DNA of 64,000 bases, from contig NZ_JWIC01000005.1 in the NCBI RefSeq assembly GCF_000814765.1, forward strand, positions 558,001 through 622,000, in the 5' to 3' direction. Position numbers and translations under genes: made by a program. This DNA comes from Pseudoalteromonas luteoviolacea (GTDB lineage: Bacteria; Pseudomonadota; Gammaproteobacteria; Enterobacterales; Alteromonadaceae). Under the pieces are notes generated by a model that was not told the DNA's origin, did not search any database, and saw nothing but the letters and a program-made list of their open reading frames with translations. Positions 34,555-44,343 of the stretch are shown piece by piece (position 1 is the stretch's first letter; every line of letters starts with the position of its first letter).

Positions 34555-35613
34555 CTATTTACTGCTACTTTGCAACGACAGTGTCGTTTGTAACGTATGT
34601 TGTGGGCCAACTTTTGCAGCTCCGCCAATCAAAAATAAAGTGTTATTCAGCGTGACGGATCCGTGTCCATGACGCGCTTGCGGCATGTCAGGAAGCGCTG
34701 ACCACTTATCTGTTTTAGGGTCATAACTCCAAGCTGAGTCGAATGCCTCTCCCTTTTCCCATTGATGATTCGGGCCGAACACCTCACCGCCCGTTACGAT
34801 AACTTTACCATCCAGTACACTGGCTGAAAGCCCTGCGGAAGCAACAGGTAAAGGACTTATCTCAGTCCAAGTGTCCATTTTTGTGTCATATACCTCAGCA
34901 TAACTCAGATTTTTACTCCCCTCATCCAAAGTACGTCCGCCAAAAACATAAATTTTATTGCCTATCACAGCACTTGCAGCAGCGCTTCTCTCAATTGAGG
35001 GGGGTTTTGCTTTACGCCAGTAAGCATTATTAACTAATACATAATGCGCATTCGAATCAACTTTTTCACCGGTTTTAGATGAGATTGTTTTTCCACCGAT
35101 AACATGAATGTACTTCCCCACATTCGCATATACTGACTCGGCTAAAGGAATAGGTAAAGACGGCCCTGATCGCCACTGTTGAAATTTACCATCCAATCTA
35201 AATACGGATCTTTGTATTTGCCAAGCATCACTTTTTGGTCCAGTGTAGCCACCAATACCATACACATAATGTCGATTGCTCACCATACCAATGTGATGTC
35301 GTGACTCTGGTAAAGACGGGGCTTTTTGCCAACGGCCTGTGGGGGGATTAAGAAGATAAACCTCTTTACTGGGCCCAAGCCCAAAAAAAGAAGGTGACTG
35401 GGATGGTGTAAACCCTCCTCCAACAATGATGCGTTCTTTAAATACCGAAGGATAAATTTCTTGAAAAGCGATGGGTAAACGAGGCGCTTCTTGCCAAGTG
35501 TAACGATCATTTTCTGTGGCATTTTGACTCGCCCATGCATTGCTTATAAATAAACCACTTAACACTATGCTGCATTGCATCACTAAATTCACTTTTGAAG
35601 ACAAAAAACGCAT
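34555..35613 (-). CDS. Periplasmic Kelch-repeat protein (NanM-like)
   Basis: The 352-residue protein has a signal peptide (residues 1-28, ending AWA) and six Kelch-type beta-propeller repeats with the GG...Y...W pattern (VVIGNKIYVFGGRTLDEG, SVLDGKVIVTGGEVFGPN, VTLNNTLFLIGGAAKVGP). The size and periplasmic Kelch propeller resemble N-acetylneuraminate epimerase NanM, but no sialic-acid genes are nearby, so an epimerase function is not established. It is convergent with the small Fur-box gene. Confidence 0.83.
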   Translation of the reverse strand: MRFLSSKVNLVMQCSIVLSGLFISNAWASQNATENDRYTWQEAPRLPIAFQEIYPSVFKERIIVGGGFTPSQSPSFFGLGPSKEVYLLNPPTGRWQKAPSLPESRHHIGMVSNRHYVYGIGGYTGPKSDAWQIQRSVFRLDGKFQQWRSGPSLPIPLAESVYANVGKYIHVIGGKTISSKTGEKVDSNAHYVLVNNAYWRKAKPPSIERSAAASAVIGNKIYVFGGRTLDEGSKNLSYAEVYDTKMDTWTEISPLPVASAGLSASVLDGKVIVTGGEVFGPNHQWEKGEAFDSAWSYDPKTDKWSALPDMPQARHGHGSVTLNNTLFLIGGAAKVGPQHTLQTTLSLQSSSK

Positions 35614-35872
35614 TGGTACTCCTTAAACTGGGCTTTAAAAATTATACCGACAATGTCATTTGGGGGATCAATATCAACGCACGACTTATGATAAATAACA
35701 CATTCCATACAATTGTAGATATAAATACGCTAAAGCACTGGAAATTCAGTTAAACACCACACAACCTAGCTCATTATTAATGTAACGCCAGTATGTAAAC
35801 AGCCTAGTGATAGGCGAAATAAGTCCCAGAAACATGTACACTTATTAAAAATAATAAAAATAAGGACGTAAA

Positions 35873-37033
35873 GTGACTAAATCGACCCTAGTATTGCTCA
35901 TTATGCTGCTGTCATTGTTTAATCATTCTATCGCTAAAGCACAAAGTTGGCAGGCTACGAGTCATTACTTCCAATCAGAACTCTCAGAACTGGGGGTTGT
36001 CGGCGGTAGTGCTATGTTTATTGCGGATGGTAAAGTTACTGACTCTCTCTATTTTGGCTTGGCTGACAAGGAAAAGGGTTACACGATTAATGAAAGAACG
36101 TTATTTCACTGGGCTTCAATCACAAAAACCTTTACCGGTATCGCAATTATGCAGCTCCGGGACAGAAAAAAACTTAAGTTATCAGACCCGATTATTCAGT
36201 ATTTACCTGAAATAGCAAAACTCCATAATCCATATGACAATACAGCAGACATAACAATTGAGCATCTACTCACTCACAGTGCGGGTTTGCGTATGTCTAG
36301 TTTTCCGTTTAAAACACAATCATGGCAACCACATGAGCCCACTGAGTTTTCACAGCTTGTCGCCATGATGCCCTATTCCGAAATCAAGTTTAATCCAGGT
36401 AGCCAATACAGTTATTCTAATCTTGGTATAAATTTCTTAGGAGAAATAATTAAGCGGATCACGGGCGATAGTATAGAAAGTTACATTGATAAAAATATTT
36501 TTAAACCGCTAGAGATGCACCATGCTTATTTTAATGCAACGCCATACCATTTACGTGAATATCGCTCTAACAATTATGCTTTTGAGAATGGTGAGTTTAT
36601 TGCGGGCGGGCCCGAATTTAATACCGGCGTCACAAGCGCAAATGGTGGGATTAACGCATCAATCATCGACATGGCCAAGTATGTATTATTTTTAATAGGC
36701 GATCAAAGTAACCCCACATATGAGCGAATACTAAAGCGCGCGAGTTTATTAGAAATGTGGCAACCTAAACTGAATACTGGAGTTAACAAAAGTAGACATA
36801 TCGGTCTCACATTTTTTATCCGACAGCATTTTAATCAAACTTATATTGGACACACGGGCAGCCAAAAAAACTTTTACAGCTCAATGTTTATAAATCCAGA
36901 AGCGAAAACAGGACACCTTTTTGTCTATAATACATCGAAGCTAATCCCTGACGCGACTGGAAGAGCGAAAGCGACGACTATGCCAATCTACAAAGAAATG
37001 CAAATGAAACTATTCGAGCTTATGAAGAAGTAG
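35873..37033 (+). CDS. Serine hydrolase of the class C beta-lactamase fold
   Basis: The 386-residue exported protein starts at GTG with AAGGACG upstream and has a signal peptide (about 1-24). Catalytic motifs of the penicillin-binding/beta-lactamase fold are present: SxxK at Ser82-Lys85 (WASITKTF), YxN at Tyr181-Asn183 (QYSYSNLG) and HTG (YIGHTGSQ) near residue 327. Such proteins include esterases, D-peptidases and beta-lactamases; the short C terminus argues against a fused peptidase accessory domain. Substrate is unknown. It is monocistronic. Confidence 0.88.
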   Translation: MTKSTLVLLIMLLSLFNHSIAKAQSWQATSHYFQSELSELGVVGGSAMFIADGKVTDSLYFGLADKEKGYTINERTLFHWASITKTFTGIAIMQLRDRKKLKLSDPIIQYLPEIAKLHNPYDNTADITIEHLLTHSAGLRMSSFPFKTQSWQPHEPTEFSQLVAMMPYSEIKFNPGSQYSYSNLGINFLGEIIKRITGDSIESYIDKNIFKPLEMHHAYFNATPYHLREYRSNNYAFENGEFIAGGPEFNTGVTSANGGINASIIDMAKYVLFLIGDQSNPTYERILKRASLLEMWQPKLNTGVNKSRHIGLTFFIRQHFNQTYIGHTGSQKNFYSSMFINPEAKTGHLFVYNTSKLIPDATGRAKATTMPIYKEMQMKLFELMKK

Positions 37034-37477
37034 TGTCAGCCAAGCTTACTTTTACCCAATTACGTAAACAGCTAAAAACATACCTGATTAGTTATATCTT
37101 ACGCGTATATTGAGTGGTACAAACGCGCTATGCCAATCAATATACGCATACAGTTATGGTAAAAGCGAATATGTAAGGTTTTTTTAGACACCAAATTACA
37201 ATTTTAAATCAAAGGGATAAACTTGAGTGCAAAGTTAATTACTTCGCTTGCAGCGACGTAACAAGTCACTTTTATTACCCAAACAGGAAGTACCTTTATT
37301 TTACTTTGCGAGTAGTGACAAAGTGAACCAATAAAAAATAACCAATAAAATCAGATTATTAAAGTCATTAAATAATTAATAAAGACCTTAAAACCTACTC
37401 CGTAAAACTTTACACCAGCGTTACACATACTTAATATACAGCGAGTTTAATCTACTATATCTAGTATTAGGGAAATT
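37034..37477. other. Intergenic region with spaced inverted repeat
   Basis: No gene is supported. GCGTATATTGA (37103-37113) and TCAATATACGC (37137-37147) form perfect 11-bp arms around a 23-base spacer, 70 bases after the serine-hydrolase stop and 330 before the AraC gene. It may be a terminator-like hairpin or an operator. Confidence 0.45.
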
Positions 37478-38611
37478 ATGGATGTTCTAGACACCGTCAT
37501 CTATTCCAGTATGTGGGGCGTGATCTTACTTGCGCTTGTACAAGCTGTGAACAAACCGAAACAGCCGCAAACAACGTATCTCATTGCGCTTTTATTCCTG
37601 CTACTAATACATGTCAGCGGAGAACTCGTGATTTATACTGGTGCATATCAATACTTCCCTGCATTAGTAGGTATGCAGATGCCTGTGCGTATTTTGCTGG
37701 GCCCTGCCTTATTTTTTTATGCCTGTGCAACCATGTCACCAAACCTTTCTATTTCCAAGAAAAGCTATGCGTTAGCCATGATTGGTCCTGTGGTCGCTAT
37801 CGCTGTGATGTTGCCTTTTGCCCTTGGGTTTACATCTGCGGAAAAGCTCGCTTTGGCAGATCCTGCAACACGCAACCCAGAACATTTTAAAGTTGCCCTA
37901 TACACTTGTATCGCAAATATGGTGGTATTTATGGTGTTTAATGCCTTTTATTTCATCAAAGCACTGCAAGTACATGCAAGTCACCGCCAGCAGTTGCTGG
38001 AACGTTTTGCTGAAATAGAGTCAAGGTCGCTGGATTGGTTCAGAGTCATGCTGGTGCTATGGGGTATTGTTTGGCTTTGCTACTCCCTATCTTATGTTCC
38101 AACATTAACAGGATGGAAATTGCCATGGTTAAAACTGTTACCATTTTTTGAAGCAGCCGTCTTACTGGCTTTTGCACAGTTAGCGCTTAATCAGCCTATT
38201 TTAACTAAAGAAGACAAAGGGCAGCCCATATCGGTGCAATCCAGAATTGCTATATTGAGCCAAGATAAAATGGATACAATATCAGAAGCGCTAAAGAATA
38301 TTATGCTTAATCAGCAGATATTTATGGATGAAGAGCTATCTTTAAACAAACTCTCAAAAGCCATCAATGTCAGTGAAAACCATATTTCTGAGACCTTATC
38401 GCAGCAACTAAAAACCAACTTTTTCCAGTTTGTTAACGGGTATCGGATTGCTGCGGCTGAAAAGTTATTGCAAGAAACCGATAAACGCGTGTCCACGATT
38501 CAATATGAAGTGGGCTTTAATTCAAAGTCGACCTTTAACACGGCGTTTAAAAAAGCAACAGGATTAACCCCTTCGCTATATAGGAAGCAAGCTACTATAG
38601 TAACTCACTAA
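37478..38611 (+). CDS. AraC-family regulator with N-terminal membrane domain
   Basis: The 377-residue protein has about seven membrane helices in residues 1-240 and a C-terminal AraC/XylS DNA-binding domain (about 270-375): first helix-turn-helix LSLNKLSKAINVSENHISETL and second VSTIQYEVGFNSKSTFNTAFKKATGLTPSLYRK. Membrane-embedded AraC proteins of this plan are common in Alteromonadales and Bacteroidota and are thought to sense signals at the membrane. The DUF4386 gene 150 bases downstream on the same strand is the likely target or partner. Confidence 0.9.
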   Translation: MDVLDTVIYSSMWGVILLALVQAVNKPKQPQTTYLIALLFLLLIHVSGELVIYTGAYQYFPALVGMQMPVRILLGPALFFYACATMSPNLSISKKSYALAMIGPVVAIAVMLPFALGFTSAEKLALADPATRNPEHFKVALYTCIANMVVFMVFNAFYFIKALQVHASHRQQLLERFAEIESRSLDWFRVMLVLWGIVWLCYSLSYVPTLTGWKLPWLKLLPFFEAAVLLAFAQLALNQPILTKEDKGQPISVQSRIAILSQDKMDTISEALKNIMLNQQIFMDEELSLNKLSKAINVSENHISETLSQQLKTNFFQFVNGYRIAAAEKLLQETDKRVSTIQYEVGFNSKSTFNTAFKKATGLTPSLYRKQATIVTH

Positions 38612-38702
38612 AAAATATACGAATAAAAAGACCGAACGGGCCCATTAGGACGATCTGAACACAATTTACGACAACAATAGACCCATCTTAACAACGCACT
38701 GT

Positions 38703-38732
38703 CGACATGCGCACTTAAATAAAAGCATGTCG
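38703..38732. promoter_or_regulatory. Dyad upstream of DUF4386 gene
   Basis: CGACATGC (38703-38710) and GCATGTCG (38725-38732) are perfect 8-bp arms with centres 22 bases apart, about two helical turns, and 29 bases before the DUF4386 start. This is a candidate operator, perhaps for the AraC protein just upstream, or a leader hairpin. Confidence 0.35.
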
Positions 38733-38761
38733 GCACGCCAAAAATAAAAAGGGTTTTATTT

Positions 38762-39439
38762 ATGTCTACTTTACTTGCGACACGCATTGCCGGATTACTT
38801 ATCCTCATCTCTACCAGCTCATTTATGTACGCCGATTCCATCATCTATGAACTACTCACTAAGCCAGATTTTTTAGAGCAAGCTGCTCTCAACAGATCTT
38901 CACTGGCGTTTGCAGCATTGTTAGAGTTTATTAACTGCGCTGCGGTTATTGGTATGTCAATTCTGATTTATCCGACCATCAGACAATATAGCGAACGCGT
39001 TGCCATCGGGTACGTCAGTGGTCGTTTGATCGAAGGCGCAACCTTAATCACCGGTGCGGTAACACTGATGACGCTGATTGCCATGGGTAAACAAGTCATT
39101 GAAAACCCTGATGTATCGAGCGAATACCTTTACATGATGGGCAGTGCATTAAAATCTGAGCGTTGGTTTGGCTTTTTAATGGGCATGTTTTCTTTAGGCT
39201 TGTGTGGTTTTTTACTGAACATCACTTTATACCAATATCGCTTAATTCCAAGAGTCATCTCAGTGCTTGGCATGATTGGCTACGCTGTGTTACTGCTAAA
39301 AGTCGCTTTTGACTACTTTGGTTTAAATTTCTCAGGTGCTTGGATGTATATCCCAGGCGGCCTATACGAATTAATCCTCCCTCTTTGGATGATTTTCAAA
39401 GGTTTTGATTTGAGCGCTAAGCCAAAAGTCCAATCTTAA
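38762..39439 (+). CDS. DUF4386 family membrane protein
   Basis: The 225-residue protein has about six membrane helices and the DUF4386 pattern: ATRIAGLLILIS at the start, ALLEFINCAAVIGMSILIYP, and GYVSGRLIEGATLITGAV. Function of the family is unknown. AAAGGG precedes the ATG. It follows a membrane AraC-type regulator, a pairing that suggests the two respond to one signal. A terminator follows the stop. Confidence 0.88.
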   Translation: MSTLLATRIAGLLILISTSSFMYADSIIYELLTKPDFLEQAALNRSSLAFAALLEFINCAAVIGMSILIYPTIRQYSERVAIGYVSGRLIEGATLITGAVTLMTLIAMGKQVIENPDVSSEYLYMMGSALKSERWFGFLMGMFSLGLCGFLLNITLYQYRLIPRVISVLGMIGYAVLLLKVAFDYFGLNFSGAWMYIPGGLYELILPLWMIFKGFDLSAKPKVQS

Positions 39440-39454
39440 TTAATAAAACCCACC

Positions 39455-39483
39455 AAGGAAGCTAAATACGGCTTCCTTTTTCT
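39455..39483 (+). terminator. Rho-independent terminator after DUF4386 gene
   Basis: AAGGAAGC / GCTTCCTT form an 8-bp stem with an 8-base loop followed by a T-tract, 15 bases after the stop at 39439. Confidence 0.8.
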
Positions 39484-39642
39484 GTTTTTAAGCTCATTCA
39501 TCACAAGCACCCTTAAAGCAGCTCTATTTCGGCGTTAATTTATAAAAAAACTAATATTAAAAATAAACAATTGAAAAAAAATAATACCTATACTTTTATT
39601 ACTTTGCACAAAGTTGTGCTCATAATTTGAAGGGTTAATATA

Positions 39643-39783
39643 ATGTTAAAATTAAATAAGAAAATGATTTTAAAAGTGGTCGGTGGCGCTCAGTGTTTAG
39701 CACCCCATGCTAATCTGCCAAAAGATGGGGTATTTGGAAGCGCCTCTCAATGCCGAAATTGTGGCACACCACCTGACACTTAA
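39643..39783 (+). CDS. Orphan Gly-Gly leader peptide (bacteriocin/RiPP precursor-like)
   Basis: This 46-codon gene encodes a peptide with a leader MLKLNKKMILKVVGG and a 31-residue remainder containing three Cys (AQCLAP, SQCRNCGTPPDT), Ser and Thr. A leader ending in GG after a basic, hydrophobic stretch is what C39-peptidase ABC exporters cleave in class II bacteriocins, microcins and some lanthipeptides. GAAGGG lies 8 bases before the ATG, and a hairpin follows the stop. The flanks on both sides are noncoding. No modification enzyme or C39 exporter is in this window, so the peptide, if real, must rely on genes elsewhere. Confidence 0.6.
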   Translation: MLKLNKKMILKVVGGAQCLAPHANLPKDGVFGSASQCRNCGTPPDT

Positions 39784-39807
39784 TAAAACAATAACTTAGT
39801 CATACTA

Positions 39808-39836
39808 AATGCCTATTCCTTAATCGAATGGGCATT
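39808..39836 (+). terminator. Hairpin after the Gly-Gly peptide gene
   Basis: AATGCCTATTC / GAATGGGCATT pair over 11 bp with one G-U pair and a 7-base loop, 24 bases after the peptide stop codon. No T-tract follows, so it is a weak terminator candidate that nevertheless delimits the small transcription unit. Confidence 0.5.
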
Positions 39837-40036
39837 AAATTACTCACCCCTTGATTATTTCCTGATATATCTATTTATATAAGCCTCTCTAATTCTCAAT
39901 AAATTTTACTCAAATCAAACCTAGTCAATTAGAAAAAATAGAATTAACTTGATTAATTATATTGATTAATGAAAAATATACTTATTACAAAAATAATTAT
40001 TAAACTCATATAGATAAGGACAGCTAGTTAGTTGCT

Positions 40037-41296
40037 ATGAAGTACTATTATTTAGTTTATGAAGATCTGCTTGGTGATACCTCTTTAGACGACGCTGAAA
40101 AAATCCTCACGAGTCGATTAAAACTGAACCCTGAAATTATCAATGCATTTTTTGAAGGCAAACCTGTTGTCAAAAGCTCAGAAGATAAAGTGCAGCTGCT
40201 TGAAACCTTTTTAGAAAAGTCAGGGATAAAAGTTAACAGAACGACACCAAAACTGGACCCGTCTAAAGCCCAACTGGCGGACCTGTATGAAAAGCTTATC
40301 GCTGTTGAGGAAAAAGTTGATCACCTCATGAAACAATCTGAGCAACGCCCTAGCTTAGCCGTGGGTGAAAGCATTGACTCTTTAGGTAACCACTTTAAAG
40401 ATGGACTTAGTAAAGCCTCTTCACTGGCCAGTTCTCTAAAGGACGCAAGTCAAGCGAAGCTAGATCAGATAAAAATGGACGATAATCACCAACCAGAGCC
40501 ACCTTTTGAGGGGGAGCAAACCACCAACAAAAGTAAGTTTAATTGGGTCGCTTTTTTTGGTAGTGGTCCCTATTACTGCGGTTATGGAAATATCAAAAAA
40601 GGGGCTGCGATAGCAGCTGCAACCGGACTCATCCCCGCAATAGGCATGTTCCTCGCCATATACACAGGCTTTAAAGCCAATAAAGAATTGCCCGTCAAAC
40701 AGGTGCCTTTTAGATGGCCATTGTTTGCAGCCGCATTTACGATGCAAACTCTTTTGCTTGCTCTTGTAATTGGCTTTACTCCTGTTGGAGAAAAAATAGG
40801 TACCTCATTCATACCAACCAACGGCGCTTATTCTGGCACTTTAGGCGAACTTCCCAACCCGTATACCGTAGCAATGGTAACTGAAGCGGATATAGAATTC
40901 CTAGCAAAGTCTATGCATGACCGTATGAAATTCCTTGCTCCCCCCCAAAAATTGAAAGATGACAAAGATAAGGGGCCTCTTTATGCAATGATGGGCAAGT
41001 TAATGGCTCAAGCTCAAAATGATTCAGGCGTTTCCATTGGTGGCGTTGCGGCGCTATTTAAATCTTATGAATGCCTTGCATTGCAGCCTACTCATCTATT
41101 AACAGAGTTGTACGGCCCTGTTCTTCTTATTGGTGCTCAATTCTTTAAAGAAGACTATGACTTGATGTATCAACACGGCGTGATTGATAGTCATAGTTAT
41201 AACATCATAACTGCAGCCCAAGAAGGTGGTGACACTTGCACTGAAAAAGGTAAGCAATTAACAAATGACTTTTTGACAGCAGTACTCCCCCAATAA
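40037..41296 (+). CDS. Unknown membrane protein with N-terminal small domain and coiled coil
   Basis: The 419-residue protein is not assigned to a named family. An N-terminal domain (about 1-65; LKLNPEIINAFFEGKPVVKSS) resembles the small domain found at the front of some bacterial membrane proteins with the pattern LFxGKPVVIKxG. It is followed by a coiled coil (about 78-100), a linker, a DUF2628-like stretch (FNWVAFFGSGPYYCGYGNIKKGA, about 167-189) with two or three helices up to about 258, and a C-terminal soluble domain of about 150 residues. The stop is followed at 32 bases by a convergent kinase gene. Confidence 0.7.
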   Translation: MKYYYLVYEDLLGDTSLDDAEKILTSRLKLNPEIINAFFEGKPVVKSSEDKVQLLETFLEKSGIKVNRTTPKLDPSKAQLADLYEKLIAVEEKVDHLMKQSEQRPSLAVGESIDSLGNHFKDGLSKASSLASSLKDASQAKLDQIKMDDNHQPEPPFEGEQTTNKSKFNWVAFFGSGPYYCGYGNIKKGAAIAAATGLIPAIGMFLAIYTGFKANKELPVKQVPFRWPLFAAAFTMQTLLLALVIGFTPVGEKIGTSFIPTNGAYSGTLGELPNPYTVAMVTEADIEFLAKSMHDRMKFLAPPQKLKDDKDKGPLYAMMGKLMAQAQNDSGVSIGGVAALFKSYECLALQPTHLLTELYGPVLLIGAQFFKEDYDLMYQHGVIDSHSYNIITAAQEGGDTCTEKGKQLTNDFLTAVLPQ

Positions 41297-41327
41297 CTCG
41301 ACATATTGTGGCCTCGGGAGAGGCCCG

Positions 41328-44129
41328 TTAATGTGCGCCACCGGTTGAGAACATGATTTCAAAACAAGCACCAGATTCGTAGTCTGGACAATAACGAATA
41401 CTCCCTTGCAACACATATGTGACCAGATTAAACACCATATATAAACCCAGCCCTACTTTCCCTTGATGTCGTGCTGTTGTATAAAATGGCTCGAACATAT
41501 GCGCCACAGCTTGCTGCTCCACGCCTTTGCCATTATCGGAAAATCGTAATGTTACCTGCTCATGATCAACTGTCACTTTGACAGATATTTGTCCTTTTTT
41601 CCCTTCAAAACCATGCAAATAAGCATTTAAGTACAGGTCTTCAAATATCTTTGCTAGAGCTTGTGAGTCACACTGGACATAACACTTGTCCGGACAATCA
41701 ATGTTCACCATGACATCTGTATCTTTGCCATGAAAGCCAATAAAGCCTTCAATACAGGCTTTGAGGTCAACACGACTTTCACTGCTGACATATTCGTGAG
41801 CTGATGCTTGTTTGAAACGCTTAATGAGTTGAGCCGCTCGCTCCGTATTGCTGTCTATCAACTCAATACTCGACAAAGACACATCAATAAACGCTTTTGT
41901 ATCGCTAAGCGTTAATGTACTGCCTTCTAATTTAGATTTAAATTCATACAACTCTTTCAGTAATATAGAGCTTGCGGTCACTGTTGTGCCAAGTGGTGTG
42001 TTTAATTCATGAGAGACTCCTGCGACCAAACGGCCTAAAGACGCCATTTTTTGCGCTTCAACTAAGTTGGCTTGGGTGGATGTCAACTCATCTAATATTT
42101 CAGCGAGCTCATCTCTGGATCGCTTTAAACTCAGGGTCCGCTCTTCAACTCGCTTTTCAAGCGTTGCATTGAGCTCAGCCAGCGCCAATTCTGACGCTTT
42201 GATGTCTGATATATCTTTTATCGTACCACTGACTCTCAAGGGTGTACCATCTTGCGATCTCGCAGTCACTTTGCCTCTATCTAGCACCCACAACCATCTG
42301 CCACTTTTAGTCATAACGCGATAATTTACTTGGTAAAAATCACTGTCTCCTTGCAAATGTCGATTAAACTTAGCATAAAGCTGCTCATAGTCATCAGGGT
42401 GAACACTCGTTTTTATTGCACTCAAATCAAAACCAATATGCTCACAGGGTAAACAGAGCTTATTCATTTGATTATCTCTTGTGATCATCCCTGTTTGCAG
42501 ATCCCAATCCCACAATTCATCGCCACTACCCCAAAGCGCATGACTAAGCCGCTCTTTAACTTCACTCACCTGCTTTAGCGCCGCTTGCTCAATTTTGAGT
42601 TGCTTGTTTTTAGTGCGCCAAAAATAACTAAATGAGAAAAAGCAGAATAAAAACAGCATGCCTATTAAAAAGACCGACTGTTGCACAGCCTGCTTTTCTA
42701 TTTCCAGATCTTTAATGCGATTTTGTTGTACTAAACTTGCGATTTCACGCTCTTTTTCACTCACCCCAAATTCAATCGCCAAGGCACTTATCCGATACCG
42801 GTTATTTTTTTCTTCCCACTTATTTTTTAAAACCAAATGCCCTTTCGTATAGTTCAAAGCTTGTTGATGCATACCCAAACTTTCAAAAATTTGAGCTACT
42901 TCTAGCTGGCAGTCCATGAGCAAAGGTTCTCTCTGATGCTCTCGGGCGATGTTTATCGCGACCATATACGCATCTATCGCTTTTCGAGGCTGCTCTCTCT
43001 GCACATAAAGCTTCGCCAATGCCTGATATATCTCAGCGATTCTATCTTCCCAAGGAGAGCCTTGGTAAAGCGGTATACTTTGCTCTAAATAGCTTTGCGC
43101 CAAATCAAGCTGTCCAGTGTCAATGTACAAACGTCCTAGGTCGAGAAAAGTAGAGATATTGGGGTCCGGTCGATTAATTTCTTTTTTTAACGCAATCGCC
43201 TGCATTAAAACGTCTTCTGCTTCTTTGTACTTACCAGCCTCTCGATACACACTACCAAGTCGATTATAGGTATGGATCATACCCAATTTATAACCGAGCT
43301 CTTTTTTAATGGATAAAGACTTTAAGTGCATTTCGATGGCTTTCTCAAACTTACCAACCTCATCAAAATACGTGCCCATATTACTGTAAAATATGGATTG
43401 TTGATTTAAATTATCGAGTGTGAGAGAAAGCTGTATCGCTCTATTTTGGTGAAATAAGACTTTTTCGTACAAATTCATTCTGCGATATAGTGAGGCTAAG
43501 CTTTGATGAATTGATGCAGAATGCTGCGTTTCACCAAGCTTCCGATATAAGCTCAAGCTATGCAAATAACTACCAAGCGCCGCTTCATAATCTCGAATTT
43601 TGCTGTATAGGTGCCCAGAAAGTCGCTTAGCACTTGCTAAAAAGCGCTCATCTTCAGTTGACGTTGTTTGTTCCATCACATCAATTAACCGCGCTCTGGC
43701 CAGATCATACTTTCGCTGGCGTATCGCAACATCTGCAAGGACAAGTTGAACGCGTATTTCATTCGCCTTCAAAGCACTCTTTTTGGCGTACTGTTGCGCC
43801 GCTAAAGCGGTTGCATTGGCTTTGTCTAAATCCCCATATGAAATATATGCTCGAGCCTGGTAACTGAGTAACCTTGCCGATTGGTCATCATTAGGGTTGT
43901 GTGCCAAAAGTGCGAGGCCCTGCTCTGCATACGTCAGTGCTTGCTTCGTTTTGTAATGAAAATTAAGTGCTACATATTCAATAATGGCTTCGATTTTTTC
44001 ACCGTTTTGGCTACTTTCGATTCGTTTAAGTATTTGCTCATTAGATAAATTCGCAGCGGTTATAAAGCTTGCAAGTAACATGGTTATGCAAATTAAAACC
44101 ACCGATTTTTTCAAGGCTAATTCGAACAT
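41328..44129 (-). CDS. TPR- and PAS-containing sensor histidine kinase
   Basis: The 933-residue protein has a signal sequence, about eight periplasmic TPR units (about 60-420; ASLYRRMNLYEKVLFHQNRA, RLGSVYREAGKYKEAEDVL), a membrane helix (about 484-502), a PAS/PAC domain (about 525-645; YQVNYRVMTKSGRWLWVLDRG), a coiled coil, a phosphoacceptor His707 (AGVSHELNTPLG) and an HATPase domain (FSDNGKGV, HQGKVGLGLYMV). No receiver domain or adjacent response regulator is present. Same architecture as the kinase at 11449 with an added PAS sensor. Confidence 0.9.
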   Translation of the reverse strand: MFELALKKSVVLICITMLLASFITAANLSNEQILKRIESSQNGEKIEAIIEYVALNFHYKTKQALTYAEQGLALLAHNPNDDQSARLLSYQARAYISYGDLDKANATALAAQQYAKKSALKANEIRVQLVLADVAIRQRKYDLARARLIDVMEQTTSTEDERFLASAKRLSGHLYSKIRDYEAALGSYLHSLSLYRKLGETQHSASIHQSLASLYRRMNLYEKVLFHQNRAIQLSLTLDNLNQQSIFYSNMGTYFDEVGKFEKAIEMHLKSLSIKKELGYKLGMIHTYNRLGSVYREAGKYKEAEDVLMQAIALKKEINRPDPNISTFLDLGRLYIDTGQLDLAQSYLEQSIPLYQGSPWEDRIAEIYQALAKLYVQREQPRKAIDAYMVAINIAREHQREPLLMDCQLEVAQIFESLGMHQQALNYTKGHLVLKNKWEEKNNRYRISALAIEFGVSEKEREIASLVQQNRIKDLEIEKQAVQQSVFLIGMLFLFCFFSFSYFWRTKNKQLKIEQAALKQVSEVKERLSHALWGSGDELWDWDLQTGMITRDNQMNKLCLPCEHIGFDLSAIKTSVHPDDYEQLYAKFNRHLQGDSDFYQVNYRVMTKSGRWLWVLDRGKVTARSQDGTPLRVSGTIKDISDIKASELALAELNATLEKRVEERTLSLKRSRDELAEILDELTSTQANLVEAQKMASLGRLVAGVSHELNTPLGTTVTASSILLKELYEFKSKLEGSTLTLSDTKAFIDVSLSSIELIDSNTERAAQLIKRFKQASAHEYVSSESRVDLKACIEGFIGFHGKDTDVMVNIDCPDKCYVQCDSQALAKIFEDLYLNAYLHGFEGKKGQISVKVTVDHEQVTLRFSDNGKGVEQQAVAHMFEPFYTTARHQGKVGLGLYMVFNLVTYVLQGSIRYCPDYESGACFEIMFSTGGAH

Positions 44130-44343
44130 CTCAACAACCTTTATTTGTGCTCACACATATCTCATTCACTTTTTATATGCCGAGCGACTCCATGGCATTA
44201 AGTTTAGCTGGTTGTGAAAATTCTGTTTAAATGGATTTAATTCAAGTTTAGTACTTTGAAATATATATAGTTAGCCTCATATACAAGTGACAAGAACAAT
44301 AATGTTAAATGGAGTGCAGCCTTAAAATGGCTGATATTTAAAG

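Noticed and set aside
34466..34672. 68-codon plus-strand frame overlapping the Kelch gene's end
   Set aside because: Mostly antisense to the Kelch C terminus, no ribosome binding site and implausible composition.
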